NCBI RefSeq assembly: GCF_902498995.1
Contig: NZ_CABVLY010000030.1
Span: 27,654-91,653 of the forward strand
Length of the DNA stretch: 64,000 nt
Origin: Burkholderia anthina
Lineage (GTDB): Bacteria; Pseudomonadota; Gammaproteobacteria; Burkholderiales; Burkholderiaceae
Direction: 5' to 3'
The notes under the pieces were generated by a model that saw only the letters and a program-made list of their open reading frames with translations, searched no databases and was not told the origin of the DNA. Below, in pieces: positions 54,280 to 63,166 of this stretch (position 1 is its first letter; every line of letters begins with the position of its first letter). A program made the position numbers and the translations under genes.

Positions 54280-54741
54280 GTGTCCGTCGAAGTTGACCGT
54301 CAAGTTCCCGATTTCACCGCACCGGCTACGGGCGGCGACATTTCGCTGTCCGGCCTGAAGGGCAAGAAGCTCGTTCTGTATTTCTATCCGAAGGACAACA
54401 CGCCGGGCTGCACGACCGAAGGCCTGCAGTTCCGCGATCTCTATCCGAAGTTCAAGAAGGCCGGCGCCGAAGTGATCGGCGTGTCGCGCGACAGCCTGCG
54501 CTCGCATGACAATTTCAAGGCCAAGCTCGAACTGCCGTTCCCGCTGATTTCGGATGCCGACGAAGCGCTGTGCGCACTGTTCGATGTCATCAAAATGAAG
54601 AAAATGTATGGCAAGGAAGTGCGCGGAATCGAGCGTTCGACGTTCCTGATCGATGCCGACGGCGTGCTTCGCCAGGCATGGCGCGGCATCAAGGTGCCGG
54701 GGCACGTGGACGACGTGCTAAGTGCTGTACAAGCGCTTTGA
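54280..54741 (+). CDS. bcp: Thiol peroxidase Bcp (peroxiredoxin Q)
   Basis: 153 residues. The peroxidatic cysteine is in YPKDNTPGCTTEGLQFRDLY. It starts at GTG 54280 behind CAGGAGAAACAC. It reduces alkyl and hydrogen peroxides using thioredoxin. The family's C-terminal segment is intact. A promoter-like element near its 3' end may drive a downstream small RNA. Confidence 0.96.
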   Translation: MSVEVDRQVPDFTAPATGGDISLSGLKGKKLVLYFYPKDNTPGCTTEGLQFRDLYPKFKKAGAEVIGVSRDSLRSHDNFKAKLELPFPLISDADEALCALFDVIKMKKMYGKEVRGIERSTFLIDADGVLRQAWRGIKVPGHVDDVLSAVQAL

Positions 54742-54754
54742 GCCGCGTTATATT
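54726..54754 (+). promoter_or_regulatory. Promoter-like element at the bcp 3' end
   Basis: TGTACA at 54726-54731 (four of six matching -35), a 17-bp spacer, then TATATT at 54749-54754 (five of six matching -10). Start would be near 54761, driving the candidate small RNA. Confidence 0.45.
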
Positions 54755-54760
54755 GGGCCG

Positions 54761-54894
54761 CAATGAATGCCAGTTCGCCCCATATTTCTCGTAGCTGCGC
54801 CGGTGCCCGTTGCGATGCTTCCCGGCACCTGACGCGCATCACGACGGTATCAGCCGAGCCGCATGTCCCGGTCCACGGGGCAGCGGCTTTTTTT
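54761..54894 (+). ncRNA. Candidate small RNA or bcp 3'UTR with two hairpins
   Basis: About 134 nt. GGTGCC (54802-54807) pairs with GGCACC (54824-54829). Then AGCCGC (54857-54862) and GCGGCT (54883-54888) close a second stem with an internal CCC/GGG helix, ending in seven T. It has a plausible promoter and no supported coding sequence. It could be processed from the bcp transcript instead of transcribed on its own. Confidence 0.4.
54857..54894 (+). terminator. Intrinsic terminator after bcp
   Basis: AGCCGC pairs with GCGGCT, an inner CCC/GGG helix tightens the stem, and seven T follow. It ends the bcp transcript or the candidate small RNA. Confidence 0.85.
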
Positions 54895-55073
54895 ATGGAT
54901 TGGGCGCCGGCTCTCGGTCCTGTGCCCACCCCGTCAAGGAGTTGACCGACACTTAGGCGAACCGGCTAGACGAAATTCCTGTGCGCCACCGCGCGCAAAC
55001 TGCATGCGTCTACGTCACGCAGGATGCGATCAGCGGCGCACTTCATGCGACACGATTCCTCCCGAGGGACACC
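54895..55073 (+). other. phoH upstream region
   Basis: No gene is supported. A -35-like TTGACC at 54942 precedes a weak TAGAC 19 bp on; a phoH promoter here is only a guess. A ribosome binding site CGAGGGAC lies just before the phoH ATG. Confidence 0.35.
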
Positions 55074-56903
55074 ATGCCTTTGCCTACTCCCCCCAGCAAG
55101 CTCGGCAGCCTTCTGCCGCCCGACGAATACAAGGCGAAAGCGCGGCCCGCGAAAGCCGCGAAGAAATCCGCCGAAGGGGACGCATCCACAGCCGGTGACT
55201 ATGGCCCGGCCAGCGTGGCCCAACCGATGACCGAAGCCGCGAACACGACCGCGCCGCTGCGCGCCGTCGCGCCGTCGGCGCAGGAAACCGCGAGCACGCC
55301 CGCACGCGGCCGCAAGACCCGACAAACCGCCGCACTGCTGCAACCGATCCCGCAGCCGGTCGAACCCGCGGCACCCGCCGTTCCCGAAACGCCCGCGGCG
55401 CCCGTCGTCGCGCGCAACGACAAGCCGGCCGCCGGCAAACCGGCCACCGCACCCGCGCGCGATGCCGGCGCCGCGACGAAGTCGCGCAGCCGCAAGCCCG
55501 CCGAGGCCGAGCTGCAGAAGCTGTTCGTGCTCGACACCAACGTGCTGATGCACGACCCGAGCAGCCTCTTCCGCTTCGAGGAACACGACGTCTATCTGCC
55601 GATGATGACGCTCGAGGAACTCGACAATCACAAGAAGGGGATGTCCGAAGTCGCGCGCAACGCACGCCAGGTCAGCCGTACGCTCGACGCACTGGTTGCC
55701 GACGGCGGCCCGATCTCGGCCGGCATTCCGTTGTCGCGCCTCGGCAGCCGCGAGGCACTCGGCCGCCTGTACTTCCAGACGAAGCTGGCCGACATCGCGC
55801 CGGTCGAAGGCCTGCCCGAAGGCAAGGCCGACAACCAGATCCTCGGAGTCGTCCGGGCGCTGCAGCGCGACCGGCCGGACCGCCAGGTCGTGCTGGTGTC
55901 GAAAGACATCAACATGCGAATCAAGGCGCATGCGCTCGGCCTGCCGGCGGAAGACTACTTCAACGACCAGGTACTCGAGGACAAGGATCTCCTCTATAAC
56001 GGCGTGCGCGAATTGCCGCAGGACTTCTGGACCAAGCACGCGAAGGGGATGGAGAGCTGGCAGGACACGAAGACGGGCACCACCTACTATCGCGTGACGG
56101 GCCCGCTCGTCGCGTCGATGCTCGTCAACGAGTTCGTCTATCTCGAGCCGCAGAACGGCGAGCCGACGTTCCACGCGATCGTGCGCGAGCTGAACGGCAA
56201 GACGGCGCTGCTGCAGACGCTGCGCGACTACAGCCACCACAAGAACAACGTGTGGGGCATTACCGCGCGCAACCGCGAGCAGAATTTCGCGCTGAATCTG
56301 CTGATGAACCCCGAGATCGACTTCGTCACGCTGCTCGGCCAGGCCGGCACCGGCAAGACGCTCGTCGCGCTCGCGGCCGGCCTCGCGCAGGTGCTCGACG
56401 ACAAGCGCTACAACGAGATCATCGTGACGCGTGCGACCGTGCCCGTCGGCGAGGACATCGGTTTCCTGCCCGGCACCGAGGAAGAGAAGATGCAGCCGTG
56501 GATGGGTGCATTCGACGACAACCTCGAAGTGCTGCAGAAGACCGACGACGCAGCCGGCGAATGGGGCCGCGCGGCCACGCAGGAACTGATCCGTTCGCGC
56601 CTGAAGGTCAAGAGCATGAACTTCATGCGCGGGCGCACGTTCGTCGACAAGTACCTGATCATCGACGAAGCGCAGAACCTGACGCCGAAGCAGATGAAGA
56701 CGCTCGTGACGCGCGCGGGCCCCGGCACGAAGATCGTGTGCCTCGGCAACATCGCGCAGATCGACACGCCTTACCTGACCGAAGGCAGCTCGGGCCTGAC
56801 CTACGTCGTCGACCGCTTCAAGGGCTGGGGCCACAGCGGCCACGTGACCCTCGCGCGCGGCGAACGCTCGCGGCTGGCCGACTACGCGTCGGACATCCTG
56901 TAA
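55074..56903 (+). CDS. PhoH-family ATPase with N-terminal PIN domain
   Basis: 609 residues. An Ala/Pro-rich, probably disordered region of about 140 residues comes first. A PIN nuclease domain follows (LFVLDTNVLMHDPSSLFRFEEHDVYLPMMTLEELDNHKK, catalytic Asp at the start). The C-terminal PhoH ATPase has Walker A GQAGTGKTLVALAAG and Walker B YLIIDEAQNLTPKQMK. PIN-PhoH proteins are RNA nuclease/helicase candidates (PhoH2). The ATG at 55074 follows CGAGGGAC. A strong terminator follows. Confidence 0.93.
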   Translation: MPLPTPPSKLGSLLPPDEYKAKARPAKAAKKSAEGDASTAGDYGPASVAQPMTEAANTTAPLRAVAPSAQETASTPARGRKTRQTAALLQPIPQPVEPAAPAVPETPAAPVVARNDKPAAGKPATAPARDAGAATKSRSRKPAEAELQKLFVLDTNVLMHDPSSLFRFEEHDVYLPMMTLEELDNHKKGMSEVARNARQVSRTLDALVADGGPISAGIPLSRLGSREALGRLYFQTKLADIAPVEGLPEGKADNQILGVVRALQRDRPDRQVVLVSKDINMRIKAHALGLPAEDYFNDQVLEDKDLLYNGVRELPQDFWTKHAKGMESWQDTKTGTTYYRVTGPLVASMLVNEFVYLEPQNGEPTFHAIVRELNGKTALLQTLRDYSHHKNNVWGITARNREQNFALNLLMNPEIDFVTLLGQAGTGKTLVALAAGLAQVLDDKRYNEIIVTRATVPVGEDIGFLPGTEEEKMQPWMGAFDDNLEVLQKTDDAAGEWGRAATQELIRSRLKVKSMNFMRGRTFVDKYLIIDEAQNLTPKQMKTLVTRAGPGTKIVCLGNIAQIDTPYLTEGSSGLTYVVDRFKGWGHSGHVTLARGERSRLADYASDIL

Positions 56904-56942
56904 CACGACCCGCCGGCCGCCCGGCCGGCTTTCGACGCCTCG

Positions 56943-56975
56943 CGGCGCTCCGCTCCCGGAGCGCCGTTTTTATTT
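56943..56975 (+). terminator. Intrinsic terminator after phoH-like gene
   Basis: CGGCGCTCCG and CGGAGCGCCG form a 10-bp stem over CTCC, followed by TTTTTATTTT. Confidence 0.93.
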
Positions 56976-57141
56976 TGGGGTCGGAAACGTTGGTCATGCT
57001 TCGTTACCGAACAGCCTCACTTACACGCGAAACTTCAAGTAAATTCTCAGGAATGGTTGCTTAAGCCCCGCCGGTACGTCTACCATCGGGTCTGTCTGTT
57101 GTCATACGATTCGCGAGCGCGCCGCGCTCGTCCGCCTTGCC

Positions 57142-58209
57142 ATGCTTCGAATCTGCGTTCCCGTCATCGTCGTTTCGCTGCTTGCGGCCTGCTCCAGCGT
57201 GCCGCCGCAGTCGGCTTCGCGCACGTCGGGCATGAAGATCACGACGCCGCGCGCGTTCCCTGCCCCCGCCAATTTCCCGAAGTTCGTCGACCACAGCGTC
57301 GGCCAGGAAGAAATTTCGATTCAGGCGATGAGCCTCGTCGGCGTGCCGTATCGCTGGGGCGGCAACACGCCGACGAGCGGCTTCGACTGCAGCGGGCTGG
57401 TGCGCTACGTGCTCGGCCGCGCGGCCGACGTGAACCTGCCGCGCACGACAGCCGACATGAGCAGCCGCGGCATGTCGATCGACCCCGACCAGGTGGCGCC
57501 GGGCGACCTGATCTTCTTCAATACGACCGGGCGGCCGCATTCGCACGTCGGGATCTATGTCGGCAAGCTGCGCTTCGTCAATGCGCCGTCGACCGGCGGC
57601 ACCGTGCGGCTCGACTATCTGACGAATCCGTATTGGGCGAAGCGCTTCGACGGCATTCGCCGCGTCGCGCCGCCGCGTGCGACGCCGGCGCCATTCGACA
57701 CGCCGACCTACGAGGCACGGCGCGATGCGCCGCGCACCGCGCCGGTGACTGCCCCTGCTCCCCCGGTCGTCGCGGCCGCCGCGCCGCAACAGCCGGCCTA
57801 TGCCGCGCCGCAAGCCGGCGCGACGCCGTCGCCTGCCCCGATCATGCCGGCCGCACCGGTCGTGGCCGCCGCGGCGGCTACGCCGGCCGATCCGTACGAG
57901 CCGCCGCCACCGCGCATGCAGGCCGCTCAGCAACAGGCAACCGCGACGACTGGCGACATGAACGCCATGACGGCGAATGCCGTGCCCGCCAGCCCGGCCG
58001 AGACCGGCTCACAGATCCCGACGACGGCGCTGACGGCCGCGCAGGCTGCCGCGTTCGATGCCGAACCGCCTTCCGCAGCCGCCGTACCGTCGCCGCGCAG
58101 TACCGAGCCCGTACAGGTGCTGCGCGCCGCTACGCAATCCGCGCCGTCCGGCGCGCGTACCGGCACGGCCGACGATCCGATCGCCCGCTTCGCGAACGGC
58201 AGTTACTAG
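57142..58209 (+). CDS. NlpC/P60-family lipoprotein
   Basis: 355 residues. The lipobox LLAACSS directs lipidation. The NlpC/P60 cysteine peptidase domain is at about residues 55-175, with YRWGGNTPTSGFDCSGLVRYVLGRA (catalytic Cys), HSHVGIYVG (catalytic His) and a polar residue further on. From about residue 180 the tail is Ala/Pro-rich and apparently unstructured. Enzymes of this family cut peptidoglycan stem peptides. The pronounced tail may span the periplasm. It is convergent with pit. Confidence 0.9.
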   Translation: MLRICVPVIVVSLLAACSSVPPQSASRTSGMKITTPRAFPAPANFPKFVDHSVGQEEISIQAMSLVGVPYRWGGNTPTSGFDCSGLVRYVLGRAADVNLPRTTADMSSRGMSIDPDQVAPGDLIFFNTTGRPHSHVGIYVGKLRFVNAPSTGGTVRLDYLTNPYWAKRFDGIRRVAPPRATPAPFDTPTYEARRDAPRTAPVTAPAPPVVAAAAPQQPAYAAPQAGATPSPAPIMPAAPVVAAAAATPADPYEPPPPRMQAAQQQATATTGDMNAMTANAVPASPAETGSQIPTTALTAAQAAAFDAEPPSAAAVPSPRSTEPVQVLRAATQSAPSGARTGTADDPIARFANGSY

Positions 58210-58294
58210 CCCGCCTCGCCGTCCCTGCGGCGGCTTCACCCCGCATCGGTCATTCGCCGTTCGCCGCACGGTTGCATTTGCACACCCCAAAAGA

Positions 58295-58331
58295 AAATGC
58301 GCCGCAGCCTGTCGGCTTGCGGCGCATTTCA
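58295..58331. terminator. Bidirectional terminator between NlpC/P60 gene and pit
   Basis: AAATGCGCCGCA pairs with TGCGGCGCATTT across an 11-nt loop; A-rich and T-rich flanks let it act for both convergent genes. Confidence 0.85.
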
Positions 58332-58361
58332 TGTCGATCCGGCCGTGCCGGAATCAGAACA

Positions 58362-59372
58362 TCAGAAGATCTGGTGTCCGAGCCACCATCCGCCGGCCGC
58401 GAACAGCGCGGCCGCCGGCAGCGTCAGCACCCACGCCCACACGATATTGCCGGCCACGCCCCAGCGCACGGCCGACAGCTTCTGCGTCGCGCCGACACCG
58501 ACGATCGCGCCGGTAATCGTGTGCGTGGTCGACACGGGAATGCCGAGGAACGACGCGATGAACAGCGTGATCGCCCCGCCGCTTTCGGCACAGAAACCGC
58601 CGACCGGCTTGAGCTTCGTGATCTTCTGGCCCATCGTGCGCACGATGCGCCAGCCGCCGAACAGCGTGCCGAGCCCCATCGACAGGTAGCACGCGCCGAT
58701 CACCCATGCAGGCGGCGCATCGGCCGTCGCGGACGCATAGCCCGACGCGATCAGCAGCATCCAGATGATGCCGATGGTCTTCTGTGCGTCGTTGCCGCCG
58801 TGACCCAGGCTGTACAGACCAGCCGACAGCAGCTGCAGCCGGCGGAAACGCCGGTCGACCTTGCTGGGCGCGGTACGGAAGTACAGCCACGACACACCGA
58901 GCATGAACAGCGAACCGAGGATGAAACCGAGCAGCGGCGAAATGAAAATGAACGCGATCGTCTTCAGCAGCCCGTCGATATTCAGCGAGCTCCAGCCCGA
59001 CTTCGCGAGCGCCGCGCCGACGAGACCGCCGATCAGCGCGTGCGACGAGCTCGACGGAATCCCGTAGTACCAGGTGATCACGTTCCAGCCGATCGCACCG
59101 ACCAACGCGCCGAACACGACGTAATGGTCGACGATCTCGGGATCGATCGTGCCTTTGCCGACGGTCTGCGCGACCTTCAGGTGGAAGATGAAATACGCGA
59201 TGACGTTGAATGCGGCCGCGAACACGACGGCCTGCTGCGGCTTCAGCACCCCGGTGGACACGACGGTGGCGATCGAGTTCGCCGCGTCGTGGAAGCCGTT
59301 CATGAAGTCGAATACGAGCGCGACGAGCACCAGCGTCGCGACCATCCATAGGGCGAGTTGTATCGAATGCAT
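58362..59372 (-). CDS. pit: Inorganic phosphate transporter Pit
   Basis: 336-residue PiT-family membrane protein. LVFDFMNGFHDAANSIATVVSTGVL and the C-terminal GIPVSTTHTITGAIVGVGA match the two inverted PiT signatures; YSLGHGGNDAQKTIGIIW is another family block. It imports phosphate at low affinity, with protons. It lies 10 bp downstream of a DUF47 gene, the usual Pit partner. Confidence 0.95.
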   Translation of the reverse strand: MHSIQLALWMVATLVLVALVFDFMNGFHDAANSIATVVSTGVLKPQQAVVFAAAFNVIAYFIFHLKVAQTVGKGTIDPEIVDHYVVFGALVGAIGWNVITWYYGIPSSSSHALIGGLVGAALAKSGWSSLNIDGLLKTIAFIFISPLLGFILGSLFMLGVSWLYFRTAPSKVDRRFRRLQLLSAGLYSLGHGGNDAQKTIGIIWMLLIASGYASATADAPPAWVIGACYLSMGLGTLFGGWRIVRTMGQKITKLKPVGGFCAESGGAITLFIASFLGIPVSTTHTITGAIVGVGATQKLSAVRWGVAGNIVWAWVLTLPAAALFAAGGWWLGHQIF

Positions 59373-59382
59373 CGTGGTTCGC

Positions 59383-60009
59383 TCAGGCGTTTTCCAGCAC
59401 GATGCCTTCGATGATGTTCGCGACGTCCTCGCACTTGTCGGTGATCTCTTCGAGCAGCTCGTAGATCGCCTTCAGCTTGATGAGCGTCTTCACGTCGTCT
59501 TCCTCGCGGAACAGCTTCGACATCGCCGCGCGCAGCACCCGATCGGCCTCCGATTCCCAGCGGTCGATCTCCTCGCATTGCTTGAGGATCTGTGCCGACT
59601 GCTTCATGTCGGACAGCAACCCGACGGCCTGCTGCACGTGTTGCGCCGACTGCGTGACGATGTGCGCGAGCTGGCTCGCCTCGGACGTGACGGCGCGCAC
59701 GTCGTACAGCGACACGGCCGTCGCGACGTCTTCCATCAGGTCGAGGATGTCGTCCATCGTCGTGATCAGCTTGTGGATCTCGTCGCGATCGAGCGGCGTG
59801 ATGAAGGTCTTGTGCAGCAGATCGATCGCTTCATGCGTCAGCTTGTCCGCGGCCTTTTCGGCGGTCTGCACGTTTTGCTTGTGAATCTCGGCGTCAGCGA
59901 GATTGTCGATCAGCAGTTCGAGCTCGCGGCCACCGGAAACGATGTGCTTCGCGTGCGCGTTGAAAAGTTCAAAGAACTTGCCCTCGGTGGGCATGAATCG
60001 ACCGAACAT
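59383..60009 (-). CDS. DUF47 PhoU-like phosphate transport regulator
   Basis: 208 residues, all-helical. MFGRFMPTEGKFFELFNAHAKHIVSGGRELELLID and the repeated ExxxD metal-binding helices (TTMDDILDLMEDVATAVSL, DKCEDVANIIEGIVLENA) match the PhoU-like DUF47 family. It forms a two-gene operon with pit and probably modulates phosphate uptake. Its precise mechanism is not established. Confidence 0.93.
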   Translation of the reverse strand: MFGRFMPTEGKFFELFNAHAKHIVSGGRELELLIDNLADAEIHKQNVQTAEKAADKLTHEAIDLLHKTFITPLDRDEIHKLITTMDDILDLMEDVATAVSLYDVRAVTSEASQLAHIVTQSAQHVQQAVGLLSDMKQSAQILKQCEEIDRWESEADRVLRAAMSKLFREEDDVKTLIKLKAIYELLEEITDKCEDVANIIEGIVLENA

Positions 60010-60147
60010 GGGATTCCTGAGAGATTGTCAAACGACTGTCACGAAAACGGGCGATATTGTACCGTTTCCGGTCGTGACGCGACGCGCGCATATGCGCGCG
60101 CCGGGATGGGATACAACGTTTGGCTAAATAAGGGTTTACATCCGGCG

Positions 60148-61530
60148 TTACTCGCCGTAGAAGTTCTGCGCCCCGGCAAAATTATCGAACTTCGTGTATT
60201 GCCCCAGGAACGTGAGCCGAACAGGCCCGATCGGACCATTACGCTGCTTGCCGATGATGATCTCGGCCGTCCCCTTGTCCGGGCTGTCGGGGTTGTAAAC
60301 CTCGTCGCGATAAATGAACAGGATCACGTCCGCATCCTGTTCGATTGCGCCGGATTCGCGCAAATCGGACATCACCGGCCGCTTGTTCGGCCGCTGTTCC
60401 AGCCCGCGGTTCAGCTGCGACAGCGCGATCACCGGCACGTCCAGCTCCTTCGCCAGGCTCTTCAGCGACCGCGAGATTTCCGAGATTTCCGTCGCGCGGT
60501 TCTCGCCCTGCGACGAACCCGACATCAGCTGCAGGTAGTCGACGATGATCAGGCCGAGCTTGCCGCACTGGCGTGCCAGACGCCGCGCACGCGAGCGCAA
60601 TTCCATCGGGTTCAGGCCGCCCGTCTCGTCGATGAAGATCTGCGCCTCGCTCATCTTCTGCACCGCATGGGTCAGCTTCGGCCAGTCCTCGTCCGTCAGG
60701 CGACCCGTACGCATCCGGTGCTGGTCGAGCCGGCCGATCGAGCCGAGCATACGCATCACGAGCTGGGTGCCCGGCATTTCCATCGAGAACACCGCCACCG
60801 GCAGCCCGTACTCGACCGCGACGTATTCGCCGACGTTCATCGAGAACGCGGTCTTACCCATCGACGGACGCCCTGCGACGATGATCAGTTCGCCGCCGTG
60901 CATCCCGGACGTCATCCGGTCGAGGTCGACGAAACCCGTCGGCGTGCCCGTGACGTCGCTCGGGTTCGCAGTGTGATAAAGCGTGTCGATGCGCTCGACC
61001 ACCTGCGTGAGCAGCGGACCGATTTCGAGGAAGCCCTGATTGCCGCGCGCGCCTTCTTCGGCGATCGAGAACACCTTCGACTCGGCCTCGTCCAGCAGCT
61101 GGCGCACTTCCTTGCCCTGCGGATTGAACGCATCGGCCGAGATTTCGTCGGCGACCGACACGAGCCGGCGCAACACCGCGCGATCGCGCACGATCTCCGC
61201 ATAGCGGCGGATGTTCGCGGCGCTCGGCGTGTTCTGTGCGAGTGCGTTCAGATACGCGAGCCCGCCGACGTCGTCGGCCTTGCCGGACGTCGTCAGCGCT
61301 TCGTACACGGTCACGACGTCGGCCGGGCGCGTCGACGCGATCAGCCGGCCGATGTGCTCGTAGATAATCCGGTGGTCGTAGCGATAGAAGTCGCCCTGCG
61401 ACAGGAAGTCGGCAATCCGGTCCCAGGCCGCGTTGTCGAGCAACAGGCCGCCGAGCACCGACTGTTCGGCTTCGACCGAATGCGGCGGGACTTTCAGCGA
61501 TTCGATTTGAGGATCTTGCGGCGCGTTCAT
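60148..61530 (-). CDS. dnaB: Replicative DNA helicase DnaB
   Basis: 460 residues. The N-terminal DnaB domain (PPHSVEAEQSVLGGLLLDNAAWDRIADFL) is followed by the RecA-like domain with Walker A AGRPSMGKTAFSMNVGEY and Walker B GLIIVDYLQLM. It is hexameric and unwinds DNA at the replication fork. It follows rplI on the same strand, a conserved order. A terminator upstream suggests it also has its own promoter. Confidence 0.97.
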   Translation of the reverse strand: MNAPQDPQIESLKVPPHSVEAEQSVLGGLLLDNAAWDRIADFLSQGDFYRYDHRIIYEHIGRLIASTRPADVVTVYEALTTSGKADDVGGLAYLNALAQNTPSAANIRRYAEIVRDRAVLRRLVSVADEISADAFNPQGKEVRQLLDEAESKVFSIAEEGARGNQGFLEIGPLLTQVVERIDTLYHTANPSDVTGTPTGFVDLDRMTSGMHGGELIIVAGRPSMGKTAFSMNVGEYVAVEYGLPVAVFSMEMPGTQLVMRMLGSIGRLDQHRMRTGRLTDEDWPKLTHAVQKMSEAQIFIDETGGLNPMELRSRARRLARQCGKLGLIIVDYLQLMSGSSQGENRATEISEISRSLKSLAKELDVPVIALSQLNRGLEQRPNKRPVMSDLRESGAIEQDADVILFIYRDEVYNPDSPDKGTAEIIIGKQRNGPIGPVRLTFLGQYTKFDNFAGAQNFYGE

Positions 61531-61592
61531 GGGTTGGGATTATCGCGAATTACACAGGACGGCGCCATACCGGCCGCCAGCGATGCGGCAAT

Positions 61593-61628
61593 AAAAAAAG
61601 GCAGGCCCCGGTTGCCCGGGCGCCTGCC
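61593..61628 (-). terminator. Intrinsic terminator after rplI
   Basis: On the minus strand GGCAGGC pairs with GCCTGCC, with an inner CCCGG/CCGGG helix, followed by seven T. It lies 43 bp past the rplI stop, before dnaB. Confidence 0.9.
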
Positions 61629-61670
61629 CTTGTCCGGACGGCGGAAGCCGCCCGGCAAGCTTACGTACGC

Positions 61671-62123
61671 TTACGCGTGGTCGCCGATCACGTTGATCGT
61701 GACGTCGACGACGACGTCCGTATGCAGCGCGACCTGAACGACGTGCTCGCCGATCATCTTCAGCGGGCCTTCCGGCATGCGAACTTGCAGCTTCTCGACT
61801 TCGAAACCTGCCTTCTTCAGCAGATCCGCGACGTCGCCGTTCGTGACCGAGCCGAACAGACGGCCGTCGACGCCCGACTTCTGCGTGATTTCGAACGACT
61901 GGCCGTTCAGCTTCTCGCCGACTGCCTGCGATGCCGCCAGCTTTTCAGCGGCGATCTTTTCGAGTTCAGCGCGGCGAACTTCGAATTCGGCGATCGCTTC
62001 CTTCGTTGCACGGCGAGCCTTGCGGTTCGGGATCAGGAAGTTGCGAGCGTAACCGTCCTTGACCTTGACGATATCGCCGAGGTTACCCAGATTGGCGACT
62101 TTTTCCAACAGAATGATTTGCAT
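61671..62123 (-). CDS. rplI: Large ribosomal subunit protein bL9
   Basis: 150 residues. It begins MQIILLEKVANLGNLGDIVKVKDGYARNFLIPN, followed by the long helix and the C-terminal domain (KSGVDGRLFGSVTNGDVADLL). Last of the rpsF-priB-rpsR-rplI unit, 27 bp after rpsR. Confidence 0.98.
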   Translation of the reverse strand: MQIILLEKVANLGNLGDIVKVKDGYARNFLIPNRKARRATKEAIAEFEVRRAELEKIAAEKLAASQAVGEKLNGQSFEITQKSGVDGRLFGSVTNGDVADLLKKAGFEVEKLQVRMPEGPLKMIGEHVVQVALHTDVVVDVTINVIGDHA

Positions 62124-62150
62124 TCGAATTCTCCTTATTGCGTCGCCTGA

Positions 62151-62426
62151 TTACGCCTTGTGCTGATCGGTGTACGGCAGCAGCGCGAGGAAACGCGCAC
62201 GCTTGATTGCCGTATCGAGCTGACGCTGATAGTGCGACTTCGTACCCGTCAGACGCGCCGGCGTGATCTTGCCGTTTTCGCCGATGAAGTCCTTCAGCGT
62301 ATCCGTGTCCTTGTAGTCGATCTGCTCGACGCCTGCTGCCGTGAAACGGCAGAACTTCTTGCGCTTGAACAGCGGGTTTTGTTGCTGACGACGCTTGTCG
62401 AATTTCTTACCAGTGGGGCGGGCCAT
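62151..62426 (-). CDS. rpsR: Small ribosomal subunit protein bS18
   Basis: 91 residues with the S18 signature IDYKDTDTLKDFIGENGKITPARLTGTKSHYQRQLDTAIKRARFLALLPY. The N-terminal basic extension is of the beta-proteobacterial type. It starts 2 bp after priB. S18 pairs with S6 on the ribosome. Confidence 0.98.
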   Translation of the reverse strand: MARPTGKKFDKRRQQQNPLFKRKKFCRFTAAGVEQIDYKDTDTLKDFIGENGKITPARLTGTKSHYQRQLDTAIKRARFLALLPYTDQHKA

Positions 62427-62428
62427 GT

Positions 62429-62728
62429 TCAGTCCTTTCCAATGTCCTGCAATGCTGTGATGTGAAACACCAAGGTTCTCGCGTTGCGGCTTTTCTTTGC
62501 CAGGAAGCCCGTGAACAGCGTTTCGACGCCCATTTCACGACGCTCCAGCTTGCCGCTCGCCTCACCGGCCGCCACCGCCTCGATCGTCATTTCGACCTGA
62601 CGGGGAATGCCTGCTTCGACGACTTCCGTGCGGTGGTGCAACGTGGCGCTTGCGATCGGAACACCCGCCGGCGTATATCGCACCGGTGCGCGTTCGACGA
62701 CGCTCGCCGTCAATTGCAACCTGTTCAC
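62429..62728 (-). CDS. priB: Primosomal replication protein PriB
   Basis: 99-residue single-stranded-DNA-binding OB-fold protein (MNRLQLTASVVERAPVRYTPAGVPIASATLHH, ETLFTGFLAKKSRNARTLVFHI). It takes part in replication restart with PriA. It lies between rpsF and rpsR, the conserved location in many proteobacteria. Confidence 0.95.
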   Translation of the reverse strand: MNRLQLTASVVERAPVRYTPAGVPIASATLHHRTEVVEAGIPRQVEMTIEAVAAGEASGKLERREMGVETLFTGFLAKKSRNARTLVFHITALQDIGKD

Positions 62729-62768
62729 GTGAGTAGCGCGCTCCTTGATGGCTTAATAAGTGACGAAC

Positions 62769-63143
62769 TTAAGCCTGCGCTTCGGTCGGCTGAGCTGCAG
62801 CCGCCTTCTTGGCTTCTTCGCGCTGAACTTCCTTCATCATCGGCGACGGGCCGGTTTCGGCCTTCTTCATCTTGACGATGAGGTGGCGCAGCACGGCGTC
62901 GTTGAACTTGAACGCGTGTTCGAGTTCGTCGAGCGTCGTCTGGTCGCACTCGATGTTCATGCAGACGTAGTGAGCCTTCGCGAGTTTCTCGATCATGTAG
63001 GCCAGCTGGCGACGGCCCCAGTCTTCGACACGGTGGATCTGGCCGCCGTGCGTCGTGATCGTGGTCTTGTAACGCTCGATCATCGCAGGCACTTGCTCGC
63101 TCTGATCGGGGTGCACGATGAATACGATTTCGTAATGACGCAT
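62769..63143 (-). CDS. rpsF: Small ribosomal subunit protein bS6
   Basis: 124 residues. MRHYEIVFIVHPDQSEQVPAMIERYKTTI is the standard start, so the ATG at 63143 (behind AAGGAGTGTGTA) is used. The conserved RLAYMIEKLAKAHYVCMNIE block is present. The C-terminal tail is Lys/Ala-rich rather than the Glu-rich tail of E. coli S6. First gene of the operon; an S6:S18-type leader hairpin lies just upstream. Confidence 0.98.
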   Translation of the reverse strand: MRHYEIVFIVHPDQSEQVPAMIERYKTTITTHGGQIHRVEDWGRRQLAYMIEKLAKAHYVCMNIECDQTTLDELEHAFKFNDAVLRHLIVKMKKAETGPSPMMKEVQREEAKKAAAAQPTEAQA

Positions 63144-63166
63144 TACACACTCCTTGTGGATTAAAG

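Noticed and set aside
54763..54945. A 60-codon frame (MNASSPHISRSC...) over the candidate small RNA
   Set aside because: It crosses the terminator and has no ribosome binding site or homologue that I recognise.
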